DNA from: Bryobacterales bacterium
GTDB taxonomy: Bacteria; Cyanobacteriota; Vampirovibrionia; Obscuribacterales; Obscuribacteraceae
DNA length: 11,213 bases
Assembly: GCA_903970295.1 (NCBI GenBank)
Contig: CAJCHQ010000406.1
Location: forward strand, 1-11,213
Direction: 5' to 3'
Numbering within the stretch: the stretch's first letter is position 1; the number at the start of each line of letters is the position of its first letter. The position numbers and the translations under genes were made by a program. The notes beneath the pieces are model-generated. The model was not told the DNA's origin. It did no database searches and saw only the letters and a list, made by a program, of their open reading frames with translations. This document shows positions 1 through 7,231 of the stretch, piece by piece.

Positions 1-1332
1 GCAAAGGAACGGAAAATAAGCCGTGTCTTTCTGCTTGGACCAAGTCACTATGTCGGTATCCATGGATTAGCATTGCCGGTTGAAAAATCTTTTGCTACGC
101 CGCTTGGAGATTTGATTGTCGACACATCTGTGGTCAACGAGTTAGCTGATTTTCCTCTGTTTGATGTTGTGCCCGAAGTGCATCGCCGAGAGCACTCACT
201 TGAACTGCAACTTCCTTTTATCAAAGAGGCATTAGGCGACGTCAGCATTGTGCCTATTATCGTAGGAACTTTGCAAGATGAAATGGAAATCCGCTTGGTT
301 GGTCAAATCTTGAAACGCTACATCGGTGCAAACGATTTGGTTATAGTCAGTTCTGATTTTACTCATTATGGTCCGCGCTATAACTACGAGCCATTCTCGG
401 AAGATATAACGAAAAACTTGCGGAGTTTGGATCAAGAAGCGTTCAAAGCCTTGGAAAATTGTGACCTGCATGAGTTCGTGGAATTTCGTGAAAGAACGCA
501 CGACACAATTTGTGGGTTTTACCCATGCTCGGTGCTCCTTTCCATGCTACCATCTGGAACCCATGCGAGCCTTCTTAATTATCGTACGTCAAGGGACAGC
601 ATGGTTGAAGACGATAGAAACTCAGTCTCCTATATGGCAGTTGTTTTTTCGCATGATGGACAAAGCGCATGGCGTAGTCAGAGTGATACTGAGAGTAGTA
701 GTGCCACTGCTATATCGGAAACGACAAAAAGCGATTTGCTCAAGCTCGCCCGTCAAAGCTTGAGTGAACATGTTCGTGGCAGAGAAATAGTGGGCTTGCC
801 TTCCAATAGCGATGAACAGTTACTTCAGCCGCGGGGTGTCTTTGTCACTCTGTATAAGCATTCACGCCAACATCAAAGCGCCCGGGTAGAGGAGCATAAA
901 GAGTTGAGGGGTTGCATTGGCTACATATGGCCGATCAAGCCCCTCTCTCAAGCTGTCGTCGACAACGTAATCGGCGCTTCTTCGCGCGATCCAAGATTCT
1001 CTCCAGTAGAAGAGAGCGAACTGAATGAAATTCAGATCGATATCAATGTTCTAACACCGTTGAAAAGGGTTGATTCATATCGGGACATTATTGTTGGACG
1101 CGATGGGGTCGTGCTTTATAAATCGGGGCGGCAAGCTGTTTTCTTGCCGTCTGTGGCAACCGAATTCGGATGGACTCTAGAAGAGATGTTATCTCAATTG
1201 TCGTTGAAAGCCGGTTGTGGTGCCGACGGCTGGCGTACCGGAGCTCGATTCGATGTTTTTCAATCGGAATCATTTGAAGAGTCGTCCCCGGCGATTCAGT
1301 GGCCGGATAACACAACCTTCGATAGCCGCTAA
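1..1332 (+). CDS. AmmeMemoRadiSam system fusion protein: Memo-like domain (B) + AMMECR1 domain (A), 5' partial
   Basis: The frame is open from base 1, so the true start lies upstream; 443 residues are visible. Residues about 1-217 are Memo-like (AmmeMemoRadiSam protein B): GPSHYVG with His16, REHSLELQLPFI, SSDFTHYG and DTICGFYP follow the order of the metal-site motifs in Memo proteins, which are related to extradiol dioxygenases. The first metal-site segment (APHAGY-like) would lie upstream. After a Ser-rich linker, residues about 244-429 are AMMECR1 (protein A): QPRGVFVTL, ELRGCIGYI, RDPRFSP and a late CGADGW. Bacteria often encode these two domains next to a radical SAM partner; here A and B are one polypeptide and no radical SAM gene is in the window. 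It is likely cytosolic. The biochemical role of the family is unsettled: redox or metal handling is proposed, and I infer nothing more specific. The stop codon lies inside an inverted repeat. Confidence 0.93.
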   Translation, partial: AKERKISRVFLLGPSHYVGIHGLALPVEKSFATPLGDLIVDTSVVNELADFPLFDVVPEVHRREHSLELQLPFIKEALGDVSIVPIIVGTLQDEMEIRLVGQILKRYIGANDLVIVSSDFTHYGPRYNYEPFSEDITKNLRSLDQEAFKALENCDLHEFVEFRERTHDTICGFYPCSVLLSMLPSGTHASLLNYRTSRDSMVEDDRNSVSYMAVVFSHDGQSAWRSQSDTESSSATAISETTKSDLLKLARQSLSEHVRGREIVGLPSNSDEQLLQPRGVFVTLYKHSRQHQSARVEEHKELRGCIGYIWPIKPLSQAVVDNVIGASSRDPRFSPVEESELNEIQIDINVLTPLKRVDSYRDIIVGRDGVVLYKSGRQAVFLPSVATEFGWTLEEMLSQLSLKAGCGADGWRTGARFDVFQSESFEESSPAIQWPDNTTFDSR

Positions 1333-1393
1333 TGCGCCTTTAGCGGGTTGCAAAGAGGAATTTTTGGGAAGCGGTTCACCCGCTAATCAGCGG
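1326..1393. repeat. Nested, mutually exclusive inverted repeats at the 3' end of the Memo-AMMECR1 gene
   Basis: CCGCTAA (1326-1332, containing the stop codon) can pair with TTAGCGG (1340-1346) across a 7-nt loop. The second arm, extended to TTAGCGGGT (1340-1348), is also a perfect 9-bp complement of ACCCGCTAA (1378-1386). The last arm can in turn form a third hairpin, CCGCT (1380-1384) with AGCGG (1389-1393). The three pairings compete. No T-run directly follows any stem, so this is not a standard intrinsic terminator. It could act in transcript 3' end processing or as a leader for the next gene; both are inference. Confidence 0.6.
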
Positions 1394-1398
1394 TTGTT

Positions 1399-1420
1399 GC
1401 TCAACCGATATCGGTTAAGC
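1399..1420. repeat. 22-bp palindromic repeat, copy 1
   Basis: The centre is the perfect 14-bp palindrome AACCGATATCGGTT. It is flanked by GCTC on the left and AAGC on the right, so the arms match except for one C/A pair next to the core. In this copy the symmetry runs one more base on each side (T...A). The same 22 bases recur exactly at 8866-8887, about 7.5 kb away, also between genes. It may be a dimeric regulator operator or a dispersed repeat family; the sequence alone does not decide. Confidence 0.75.
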
Positions 1421-1452
1421 ACTTCAGCAGCGCTTATCGTGTCCGGAAAAAA

Positions 1453-1504
1453 GTCAAAGAAAGTCAGCAAAGAAAATCAGCAAAGACTGTCAAAAAAAGT
1501 GTCA
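1453..1504 (+). repeat. Purine-rich tract with five phased RTCA boxes
   Basis: GTCA or ATCA starts at 1453, 1463, 1476, 1489 and 1501, so successive boxes are 10, 13, 13 and 12 bp apart, close to one helical turn. Between them the strand is nearly all A and G. TCAGCAAAGA occurs exactly twice, 13 bp apart (1464-1473 and 1477-1486). It lies about 90 bp upstream of the next start codon. This could be a decayed tandem repeat or a phased protein-binding array; there is no hairpin or clear promoter in it. Confidence 0.4.
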
Positions 1505-1595
1505 GAAAAAGCCACTTCAAATTTTATGTCTTAGGATTGAACTTTTTTGTTTGTCGCAACGTTTTATACATTGTAAGCAAGCGAGGAATGTGTTT

Positions 1596-2762
1596 ATGAT
1601 TGAAAATCCATTGGAATTGCAAGAACGGTATGGTGCTCCATTTTTGGGGGAATCAAATCTCGATTCGGTTTGGGCGGAGTTTATGCAAAAGTATCCCACT
1701 TCGCACGAGTGTACGCTGGCATTGATCAAGGGTTCCTACGGAGATCAGGCAATCGAGTGCTCGTTTTGCGAATCAGATGATGTTGAATGGCTATCAGGTG
1801 GGAGAGTGATCAAATGCAATCGCTGCCGAAAAAAGATGTGGCTAACGGCCAATACTTTTTTCGAACGCAGCAAACATCATCGTGCCTGGCTAGGTGGAAT
1901 CTGGCTCAGAGAGCATGGAATAAGCGTTAGTGCTTCTAAGTTTCAGCGGCTAGTTGGTGACATTTCCTATTCTTCAGCTCTAGCAATACACAAAAAACTG
2001 GCGGTGGTTATTCACAGTCAAATGCACGAGAATTTTGTTAGCGCTCCTTCAGTTGATTTTCGAAAGGCTGTTTGTCGACGAAGCCGTCAGACGTTTGCCG
2101 GACAATCACCTGCTGAGGAAGCCCTTATTCCACCTGAATCTAGAGAATTGCACAAGAAATCGACCGGACTCGATAACTTTCTTCCGTCTACCGATTCTCA
2201 TTGCAATATCAAGAAAAATCTTGCCCACAATTTGGAAAATGATTTGACCAGTTTATTTCCTGGCGAAGAAACATCAGAGGCTGAAAATGAAATATTGGGT
2301 GTTTTGTCGGCCGAGCCACTGAGTATCGATAGTCTGATTCAGCGAGCAAAATTGCCGATCGATCAATGTCTTTCCGTTATGACAATGCTCGAACTGAAAG
2401 GCCTTGCTATTAACGTCGGTAAAAATAGATACACAGGGGTGCTGCAGAAAAAATTGAAAGCTGTGACGACCTGTGCTTTGGGCGCCGGTGCCAATTTGCA
2501 GACCCTGATTTCAGCCGCGCTGGACTTTATTAAGTCGAAATTTCACGGTATCAGTCACAAATATCTTCAGTATTATCTTGCAGAATATTGGTGTCATGTC
2601 GACAGAGACAGATGGCTACCAGGTTCATTGTTGCGCGCCTGCCGTGAATCTGACCGGGTCACATACAAAGACCTGTTAGCTTATGAATCTCCATCTGAGC
2701 TGAAAATCTGGGCTGCTAATAATTCTGCTACTACAGCTAAACCAGCTGAATCAACCAGCTAA
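1596..2762 (+). CDS. IS1595-transposase-derived protein with zinc ribbon and DprA-like winged helix, no DDE core
   Basis: I chose ATG 1596 (388 aa) because GAGGAA at 1583-1588 gives a good ribosome site; a TTG at 1551 is in frame but lacks one. Residues 55-77 form a CxxC...CxxC zinc ribbon (C55, C58, C74, C77), followed by TANTFFERSK and a W/L-rich helical stretch, as at the N-terminus of IS1595/ISXO2 transposases. Residues about 311-362 (KFHGISHKYLQYYLAEY, then DRDRW and VTYKDLLAY) resemble the very end of that family's catalytic domain. Between them the DDE core is missing: residues about 145-228 are polar and probably disordered, and 230-282 (NEILGVLSAEPLSIDSLI, then NRYTG) look like the winged helix at the C-terminus of DprA. 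I infer a domesticated, catalytically inactive DNA-binding protein, perhaps a regulator. No terminal inverted repeats or target duplication were seen around it, so it is not an intact insertion sequence. Domain assignments are by eye. Confidence 0.7.
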   Translation: MIENPLELQERYGAPFLGESNLDSVWAEFMQKYPTSHECTLALIKGSYGDQAIECSFCESDDVEWLSGGRVIKCNRCRKKMWLTANTFFERSKHHRAWLGGIWLREHGISVSASKFQRLVGDISYSSALAIHKKLAVVIHSQMHENFVSAPSVDFRKAVCRRSRQTFAGQSPAEEALIPPESRELHKKSTGLDNFLPSTDSHCNIKKNLAHNLENDLTSLFPGEETSEAENEILGVLSAEPLSIDSLIQRAKLPIDQCLSVMTMLELKGLAINVGKNRYTGVLQKKLKAVTTCALGAGANLQTLISAALDFIKSKFHGISHKYLQYYLAEYWCHVDRDRWLPGSLLRACRESDRVTYKDLLAYESPSELKIWAANNSATTAKPAESTS

Positions 2763-2845
2763 CCTTACAGCTGCGATCACTAGAGCTGATGACCAGCTGC
2801 AATAAAACGTCAGGCATGCTCATACTGAATCAGCTCGGGTTCTAC

Positions 2846-3442
2846 TTAATGCACGTGCAGCAGTATGAAAAGAACGAGGAGCTGCAGTAGTGCAAATCCG
2901 ATGTATACCAGTGTGGGTTCCGTCCGACTGAAACGATTTAACTCGGCTTCAATGCTGGGAATAATTTTGCTCTTCTCTTCCACGCTCAGAAGCGATTCTG
3001 AGACGACAAGCCGGGGATTGCGTCCCCAAACGCCGTAGCTGAAGAGTTCAGAGTTGGTTGAGCTGACTACTGCAAAACGGCATCCGGGAATGTGCAATTT
3101 CTGGCATTGTTCTTTGATGACGGCAGCCAATTCGGGATTGCTTGACGCAATTTCTTCAATCTGCATGAAGCGAGCTTTGAAATAATGACGCTCGCCCCAG
3201 TCCAAAACCATGGGTAGCAGCATGACGAACAGCACGTTCCAACACAGCGTCATAATTATTCCGCCTCGCACTCCCACTTCCTGAATTTGGACCCAGTGGG
3301 CGAGGGGGACGGTCAACATGATGCCGACCGCCAAAGTGACGGCATAATAGATCTTCAATATGCGCGAAGGTCTCACCAGGCGGGACTCCTGAAGTGATAA
3401 TGGTTGAATGCGCCTTACAATCTCATTGTGCCCGTCTTGCAT
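2846..3442 (-). CDS. M48-like (HtpX/Ste24-type) membrane pseudopeptidase with degenerate zinc motif
   Basis: 198 aa, with two N-terminal membrane helices (about 30-51 and 59-80), a soluble middle, and a third helix at 177-197. The stretch ELFSYG, then NPRLVVSESLL, matches the pattern just before the active site of M48 metallopeptidases (NAFxYG...RxVVTxGLL). Where HELGH is expected there is AELNR (residues 166-170): both zinc histidines are replaced, the catalytic Glu167 is retained, and the protein ends after the following helix, so the downstream Glu ligand is also absent. It is therefore probably not a protease; a scaffold, inhibitor or substrate-sensing role is possible (inference). The ATG at 3442 has only a weak GATAGG immediately before it. 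It converges on the transposase-derived gene and diverges from the two-component genes. It may alternatively be a decaying gene, but the frame is intact. Confidence 0.6.
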   Translation of the reverse strand: MQDGHNEIVRRIQPLSLQESRLVRPSRILKIYYAVTLAVGIMLTVPLAHWVQIQEVGVRGGIIMTLCWNVLFVMLLPMVLDWGERHYFKARFMQIEEIASSNPELAAVIKEQCQKLHIPGCRFAVVSSTNSELFSYGVWGRNPRLVVSESLLSVEEKSKIIPSIEAELNRFSRTEPTLVYIGFALLQLLVLFILLHVH

Positions 3443-3479
3443 CCTATCAAACTATTGACAACCGTGCCTGGCATAACAA

Positions 3480-3511
3480 TCTACAATCGAGAAACGTCTA
3501 CAATTGTTGTA
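3480..3511 (+). promoter_or_regulatory. Candidate operator/promoter region upstream of the response regulator
   Basis: TCTACAAT occurs twice (3480-3487 and 3497-3504) with a 17-bp period. The second copy overlaps an inverted repeat TACAA-TTG-TTGTA (3499-3511). TACAAT resembles a -10 box, and a consensus TTGACA lies at 3455-3460, but its 21-bp spacing to the first TACAAT is too long for a normal sigma-70 promoter. The region is shared by divergent genes. Autoregulation by the NarL-type regulator next door is possible but not shown. Confidence 0.35.
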
Positions 3512-3541
3512 CAGAGTAAAAACTGGTGATTGGCAAACCGT

Positions 3542-4159
3542 ATGGCTAAAATCAGGGTTCTCATAGTCGAAGACCACCACGCCACCTTAGAAGGGGTCTC
3601 GATTGGTTTGAGCCGCGAAGAAGATTTGGAAGTTGTAGGCACCTCCGAAAATAGCTCAGAGGGGCTTGTGTTGGCTAAAGAGCTTGGGGCGGACGTGATT
3701 GTGCTTGATCTGCACTTGCCTGGTGCTCTTAGCCCGAAGGCTATGGTCGAGGCATTTGCCGCTTCTTCGAATGCGAAGTTGATTGTCTTCTCCGCCGAGA
3801 ATCGCCTAGCCCTGGTCCAATCATGTCTAGGAATGGGCGTGGCGGCTTATCTTTTGAAGAGTGAGAGAGTGAGCACCCTAGCTTCCACAATCAGACGGGT
3901 GCACGCCGGAGAGAAGGGCATAATGTCTGAGCAGCTCGGTGTCGACTCTTCCAGGGTGACCAAAGCAGAAGAAGAAATACTTTCCATGTTGGCCAACGGT
4001 CTGCGCTATCAAGAGATTGCCGATGCCAGATTGACAGCCGCTTCGACGGTTCGGAAACAATGCGATATGCTACTTCTTAAGCTCGGATTAGACTCTCGTG
4101 AAAAACTAATTGCATGGGCGGTGCGAAACGGCTATGGAACACTCGGAGTCAAGTATTAG
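3542..4159 (+). CDS. NarL/FixJ-type response regulator (REC + LuxR HTH)
   Basis: Cytosolic two-component response regulator and DNA-binding transcription factor, 205 aa from ATG 3542. A TTG at 3530 would add four residues; the ATG places the first beta strand (KIRVLIVED) at the usual distance from the N-terminus. The receiver domain has the acidic pair E10/D11, phosphoacceptor Asp56 in VIVLDLHLP, Ser84 and Lys106. Residues about 137-200 form a LuxR-type helix-turn-helix: TKAEEEILSMLANGLRYQEIA, with recognition-helix region STVRKQCDMLLLKLGL. The recognition helix has KQC where KxH is common, a small deviation. Its last 26 bases overlap the histidine kinase start at 4134, so translation is probably coupled and the two are almost certainly partners. 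The target genes are unknown. Confidence 0.95.
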   Translation: MAKIRVLIVEDHHATLEGVSIGLSREEDLEVVGTSENSSEGLVLAKELGADVIVLDLHLPGALSPKAMVEAFAASSNAKLIVFSAENRLALVQSCLGMGVAAYLLKSERVSTLASTIRRVHAGEKGIMSEQLGVDSSRVTKAEEEILSMLANGLRYQEIADARLTAASTVRKQCDMLLLKLGLDSREKLIAWAVRNGYGTLGVKY

Positions 4160-5501
4160 CAGATTGCTCGGCGAAGGCCGAAAAATTTTGGCAGGACCAT
4201 CGAGCTTTCTCCAGAATTTTTTTGCTCCAGTAAAATCTGGAGCAGTTGTGTCTGGTCAACTGCCTCTCAGCGGCGATAGTCACATCGAGCGGAGTCTGGA
4301 CTATCAGAGCATCACAGAGGATGTCCATCAACATTCGATTGATTTATGCAACGCGCTCTATGATGTGGCCAAAGAGATCATCACTGAACGACAAGACCAG
4401 CGCATTGCCACCATCAAACTGACTGCGCCCAGGGAAGTTTCCGAGCCCAATCAGTTTTTGAGCTCGATATCGCCCGCGATATCGGATTTCCCTGCGCGCT
4501 CTTACTATCGATTTCGTGCGACTGCCCAGAGCAAGAGCCTTTCCGTCCGTGCTGCACCGCACTATATTGAGTTTTTCATTGTTCCTAATCGTTCAGTTGT
4601 ATTTCTCTCGATCTCTGAATTTGGCTCGCGCCTCGCGGCTAAATTGGTGTTGCGATTGACAGAATCGGGTTACATCTGGCTGCGCGACGGCGTACGCATC
4701 GACCCCGAAGGTGCGAAAAAGTTACTCCGCCAATGTTTGGCCGATATCGTCGATGAAGTAAACGAGCCCGTCGCAGAAAAGCACGAAGATACTACACTCG
4801 CTAAGATCCATATTAAACACAATAACCAGATGGATGGACTGTTGCTGGCTAATCAGAATTTGCTGTTTAAGTTGGTCAATGAACAGGAAGCAACCAAGAA
4901 TGAAATTGCCAGAGAACTCCACGACAGCGTTTTAGCAGATCTGATGATGTTGCAGCGCTATCTCTCCGGCGACCGAGAATTGGGTAAGCAAGAATTAGCT
5001 GATATCGTGGACGATATCACAAAACAGCTGCGTGACATAGTCAACGAATGCACCCCCAAGACTTTGCAGGAATGGGGATTGCGAGTGAGTCTGGAAAGTT
5101 TGCTACAAAAACTGCATGAAAGAGCAGGTTCGAATTGCACTTTTGAATGTCCGGAAAATTTTCCCAGCCTGCCCGAGATGGTGGAGCTCAATGTTTATCG
5201 GATTTTTCAAGAGTGCATAAACAACATCAACAAATATGCTCGGGCAAGCAAGGTAATATTCTCAATCAAGGTCAGTGCAGAGAAAATCACCTTCTCGCTC
5301 GTCGATAACGGGCAGGGCTTTTCGGATCGAGCGCCAGTCAAGCCCTCGCATGGCTTTGGCTTACGGTCCATGCATGAGCGCGCCGAACTGATACGCTGTT
5401 TTTATCCAGCCAAATTCAATATTGAGTCGAAAACCGGAGAAGGCACAACAGCAATTTTGGAGATTGAGCTTTCATGCCCTTCTGGACATGAGCTAGGTTA
5501 G
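4134..5501 (+). CDS. Soluble sensor histidine kinase, NarX/DesK (HisKA_3) type
   Basis: 455 aa from ATG 4134; a TTG at 4110 is also in frame. Residues 257-305 are the HisKA_3 dimerisation and phosphoacceptor helix, with His263 in IARELHDSVLADL. Residues about 350-445 are the HATPase domain: N-box FQECINNINKYA (E360, N364), G1 box DNGQGF (391-396), G2 box GFGLRSMHERA (407-417). It should phosphorylate the adjacent NarL-type regulator. The N-terminal 250 residues have no membrane segment and match no sensor domain I recognise (no clear PAS or GAF), so the signal is probably cytoplasmic or comes through a partner protein. Residues about 225-262 look helical and may be a coiled-coil linker. The gene overlaps the regulator gene by 26 bp in another frame and ends 19 bp before a convergent gene, with no visible terminator between. 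Confidence 0.93.
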   Translation: MEHSESSISRLLGEGRKILAGPSSFLQNFFAPVKSGAVVSGQLPLSGDSHIERSLDYQSITEDVHQHSIDLCNALYDVAKEIITERQDQRIATIKLTAPREVSEPNQFLSSISPAISDFPARSYYRFRATAQSKSLSVRAAPHYIEFFIVPNRSVVFLSISEFGSRLAAKLVLRLTESGYIWLRDGVRIDPEGAKKLLRQCLADIVDEVNEPVAEKHEDTTLAKIHIKHNNQMDGLLLANQNLLFKLVNEQEATKNEIARELHDSVLADLMMLQRYLSGDRELGKQELADIVDDITKQLRDIVNECTPKTLQEWGLRVSLESLLQKLHERAGSNCTFECPENFPSLPEMVELNVYRIFQECINNINKYARASKVIFSIKVSAEKITFSLVDNGQGFSDRAPVKPSHGFGLRSMHERAELIRCFYPAKFNIESKTGEGTTAILEIELSCPSGHELG

Positions 5502-5520
5502 GAATTCTCTGTTCAGTGCC

Positions 5521-6822
5521 TCACACCTGGCGGTTACGTCTGGCTAGAAGGTCAAGACAGGCAACGATGAGCAAACCTTCCCAGGGTTTGCGATAGCGAC
5601 CCTCGAGAATCCAACTTTGCTGGACCATAAAAACTGCGGTTGTCGCCAAAACCAATATAACCGGTGTGGTCGCGATGCGGTAACGAACGGCTCCGATAAT
5701 AAGTGATAGCGCCAGAGGCAACCAGAGCCAACGCATCCAGTGTTCGAGCACGCAGACATAATTGGTCATCACGTCATCGGGCCAGGAATCGGATAAGAAA
5801 AAGAACAGCCAATTCTCTGCAGTTAATTGCAAGCGTTTCGGTAACGGGCAGTCGATTTCCGGAAATTTGCCGCCACTTCGATAATCGATTTCGGCGTAGA
5901 GCTCTCCTTCCCGTTTACTTTGCCAATCGCTAATCGGTGACAAAGGACGGCTATCTTTCGTCAGTGTCGGCGCCAAAATCTTGAATTCTGCGTATTGCTC
6001 ATTGCCCTCAGATCCATGGAAGAGCGCTTTTGCATGCAGTGAACGTTTACCGCTTAAATAATAGATTTGGTTGTATGGCAAAAATGCCGGGGTGATGATC
6101 CAAGTTTGAAAGCTTTCATGATTTCGCCAGGGAACGACAGCGTAAATCGCAGATGTGATCGTTATTTGCAGGACCGCAACGCTAATAACAGCAAGTCTTC
6201 CCTTGCCCTCAAGCAGACGGCGGCTTTGCCAGATAATAACGATCAAGAAACAAGCTGCAACTGTAGGTTTGGTCGTGATCGTCAAGCCCCAGATCAGTCC
6301 CGATACCGCATATAGGGTCACTATTTTATATTTATCAGCCAGCCAGCTGCTGCAAAGCGCAAGACCTAACAACGGCAGGAGCAGTGTTTCGGGCATGAAG
6401 AAACTAAAAATGGCTGACCACGAAGGCAGCAGCGCAATCAGGGCAAACCCTGCCAGGGCCCAGGGACCGCGAGGCAGACATAGTCTCATCCATAGCCACC
6501 AGATGAGTGGTGTGATCAGGCTCACTAAAATTTGCAGCGCTACAGCCAATTGATCATGGCTGAGAATCGCGTGCAGCCAAATTTGATATAGAGGAAGATC
6601 CAGAGCCGCGATAGGCTCGATATGGTTCAAGATGAGAGCATCATGGACATGTCGTTGGGCGTCGGTGGCGGTTGGGTTCAACGGTGAAAGCATGAGTATA
6701 TTAATCACTCTCACCGCCAGTCCGACAGAAACCATTAGCCACAGGAATGAGCTCAGCTTATTGCTGTAAGCCCTTGGGGCTGCGCCCGCGTCGGCGTTAT
6801 TAATGGTGATTGGCTTAGACAA
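5521..6822 (-). CDS. GT-C family integral membrane glycosyltransferase (ArnT/PMT-like)
   Basis: 433 aa, with about ten or more hydrophobic helices. After the first helix comes a loop with NPTATDAQRH (Asp54, His58), the position and context of the catalytic acidic residue in GT-C enzymes, which move sugars from polyprenyl-phosphate donors outside the cytoplasmic membrane. Later features are KPTVA after a helix pair, a long extracytoplasmic loop (about residues 250-345) and a C-terminal GRYRKPWEGLLI, the RYR-P pattern common in PMT_2/ArnT-like proteins. The acceptor (lipid, protein or polysaccharide) cannot be told. The start is a TTG at 6822; no in-frame ATG lies upstream before a stop, and the ribosome site is only a weak purine run. 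It diverges from the small membrane protein at 6896, with about 70 bp between them for both promoters. Confidence 0.8.
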   Translation of the reverse strand: MSKPITINNADAGAAPRAYSNKLSSFLWLMVSVGLAVRVINILMLSPLNPTATDAQRHVHDALILNHIEPIAALDLPLYQIWLHAILSHDQLAVALQILVSLITPLIWWLWMRLCLPRGPWALAGFALIALLPSWSAIFSFFMPETLLLPLLGLALCSSWLADKYKIVTLYAVSGLIWGLTITTKPTVAACFLIVIIWQSRRLLEGKGRLAVISVAVLQITITSAIYAVVPWRNHESFQTWIITPAFLPYNQIYYLSGKRSLHAKALFHGSEGNEQYAEFKILAPTLTKDSRPLSPISDWQSKREGELYAEIDYRSGGKFPEIDCPLPKRLQLTAENWLFFFLSDSWPDDVMTNYVCVLEHWMRWLWLPLALSLIIGAVRYRIATTPVILVLATTAVFMVQQSWILEGRYRKPWEGLLIVACLDLLARRNRQV

Positions 6823-6843
6823 TCTTTTCTTGTGGAGCCGCCG

Positions 6844-6888
6844 TTTGCTTTTGGTCTAGTTTGAGTATACTTGGATCAAAATTGGGAG
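6844..6888 (+). promoter_or_regulatory. Probable sigma-70 promoter and ribosome site for the small membrane protein
   Basis: A -10 box TATACT lies at 6866-6871 with a weak -35 TTTGCT at 6844-6849, 16 bp apart. GGGAG at 6884-6888 is a good ribosome site seven bases before ATG 6896. The predicted leader is short, about 20 nt. The -35 match is poor, so an activator may be needed. Confidence 0.45.
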
Positions 6889-6895
6889 CATCATT

Positions 6896-7231
6896 ATGCC
6901 ACCAGTCAACTCACTGGTTGAATATCAAATATTCTGCGCCGACTGTTTGCGACAGTTGGAACTCCGCCGAGCCAAAGGCGATCCAGTCAAGCTGGAGCAA
7001 CTGAACGCAACTACAGATACCGAATTGCTGATGAAGTGGCTTTGGATATCAGCAATAGTCGGCGGCCCCGTTTGTTTCTTGATTATTCCCTTTTCTCTGT
7101 CGTTGTTGAGCGCTTTCATCTGGTCGCCAATTAAAGCCTGGCTATGGTTTCTAGCGAATACGGCAATGATCATCGTCTTCATGATTTTTCTGCTCGCTTT
7201 ATTTTTTACGACCAGGCAAAAAGACACTTGA
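6896..7231 (+). CDS. Small two-helix membrane protein of unknown function
   Basis: 111 aa. A hydrophilic N-terminal part of about 45 residues carries a CxxC pair (C14, C17 in FCADCL) and many charged residues. It is followed by two strongly hydrophobic segments, about 46-75 and 80-105, and a short basic tail (RQKDT). I recognise no family. The CxxC could bind metal or be redox active, but two cysteines alone are weak evidence. GGGAG upstream at normal spacing and a TATACT -10 box support it as a real gene rather than a chance frame. The stop codon sits in the loop of a hairpin at 7222-7237. It is not in an obvious operon: the gene to the left is divergent and the next gene is 206 bp away. Confidence 0.65.
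   Translation: MPPVNSLVEYQIFCADCLRQLELRRAKGDPVKLEQLNATTDTELLMKWLWISAIVGGPVCFLIIPFSLSLLSAFIWSPIKAWLWFLANTAMIIVFMIFLLALFFTTRQKDT

Noticed and set aside
1596..2762. Active IS1595-family insertion sequence
   Set aside because: No DDE core and no terminal inverted repeats or target-site duplication seen around the gene.
2730..2840. Cluster of CAGCT words at the 3' end of the transposase-derived gene and in the spacer
   Set aside because: Irregular spacing and orientation; no stable hairpin or terminator could be built from them.
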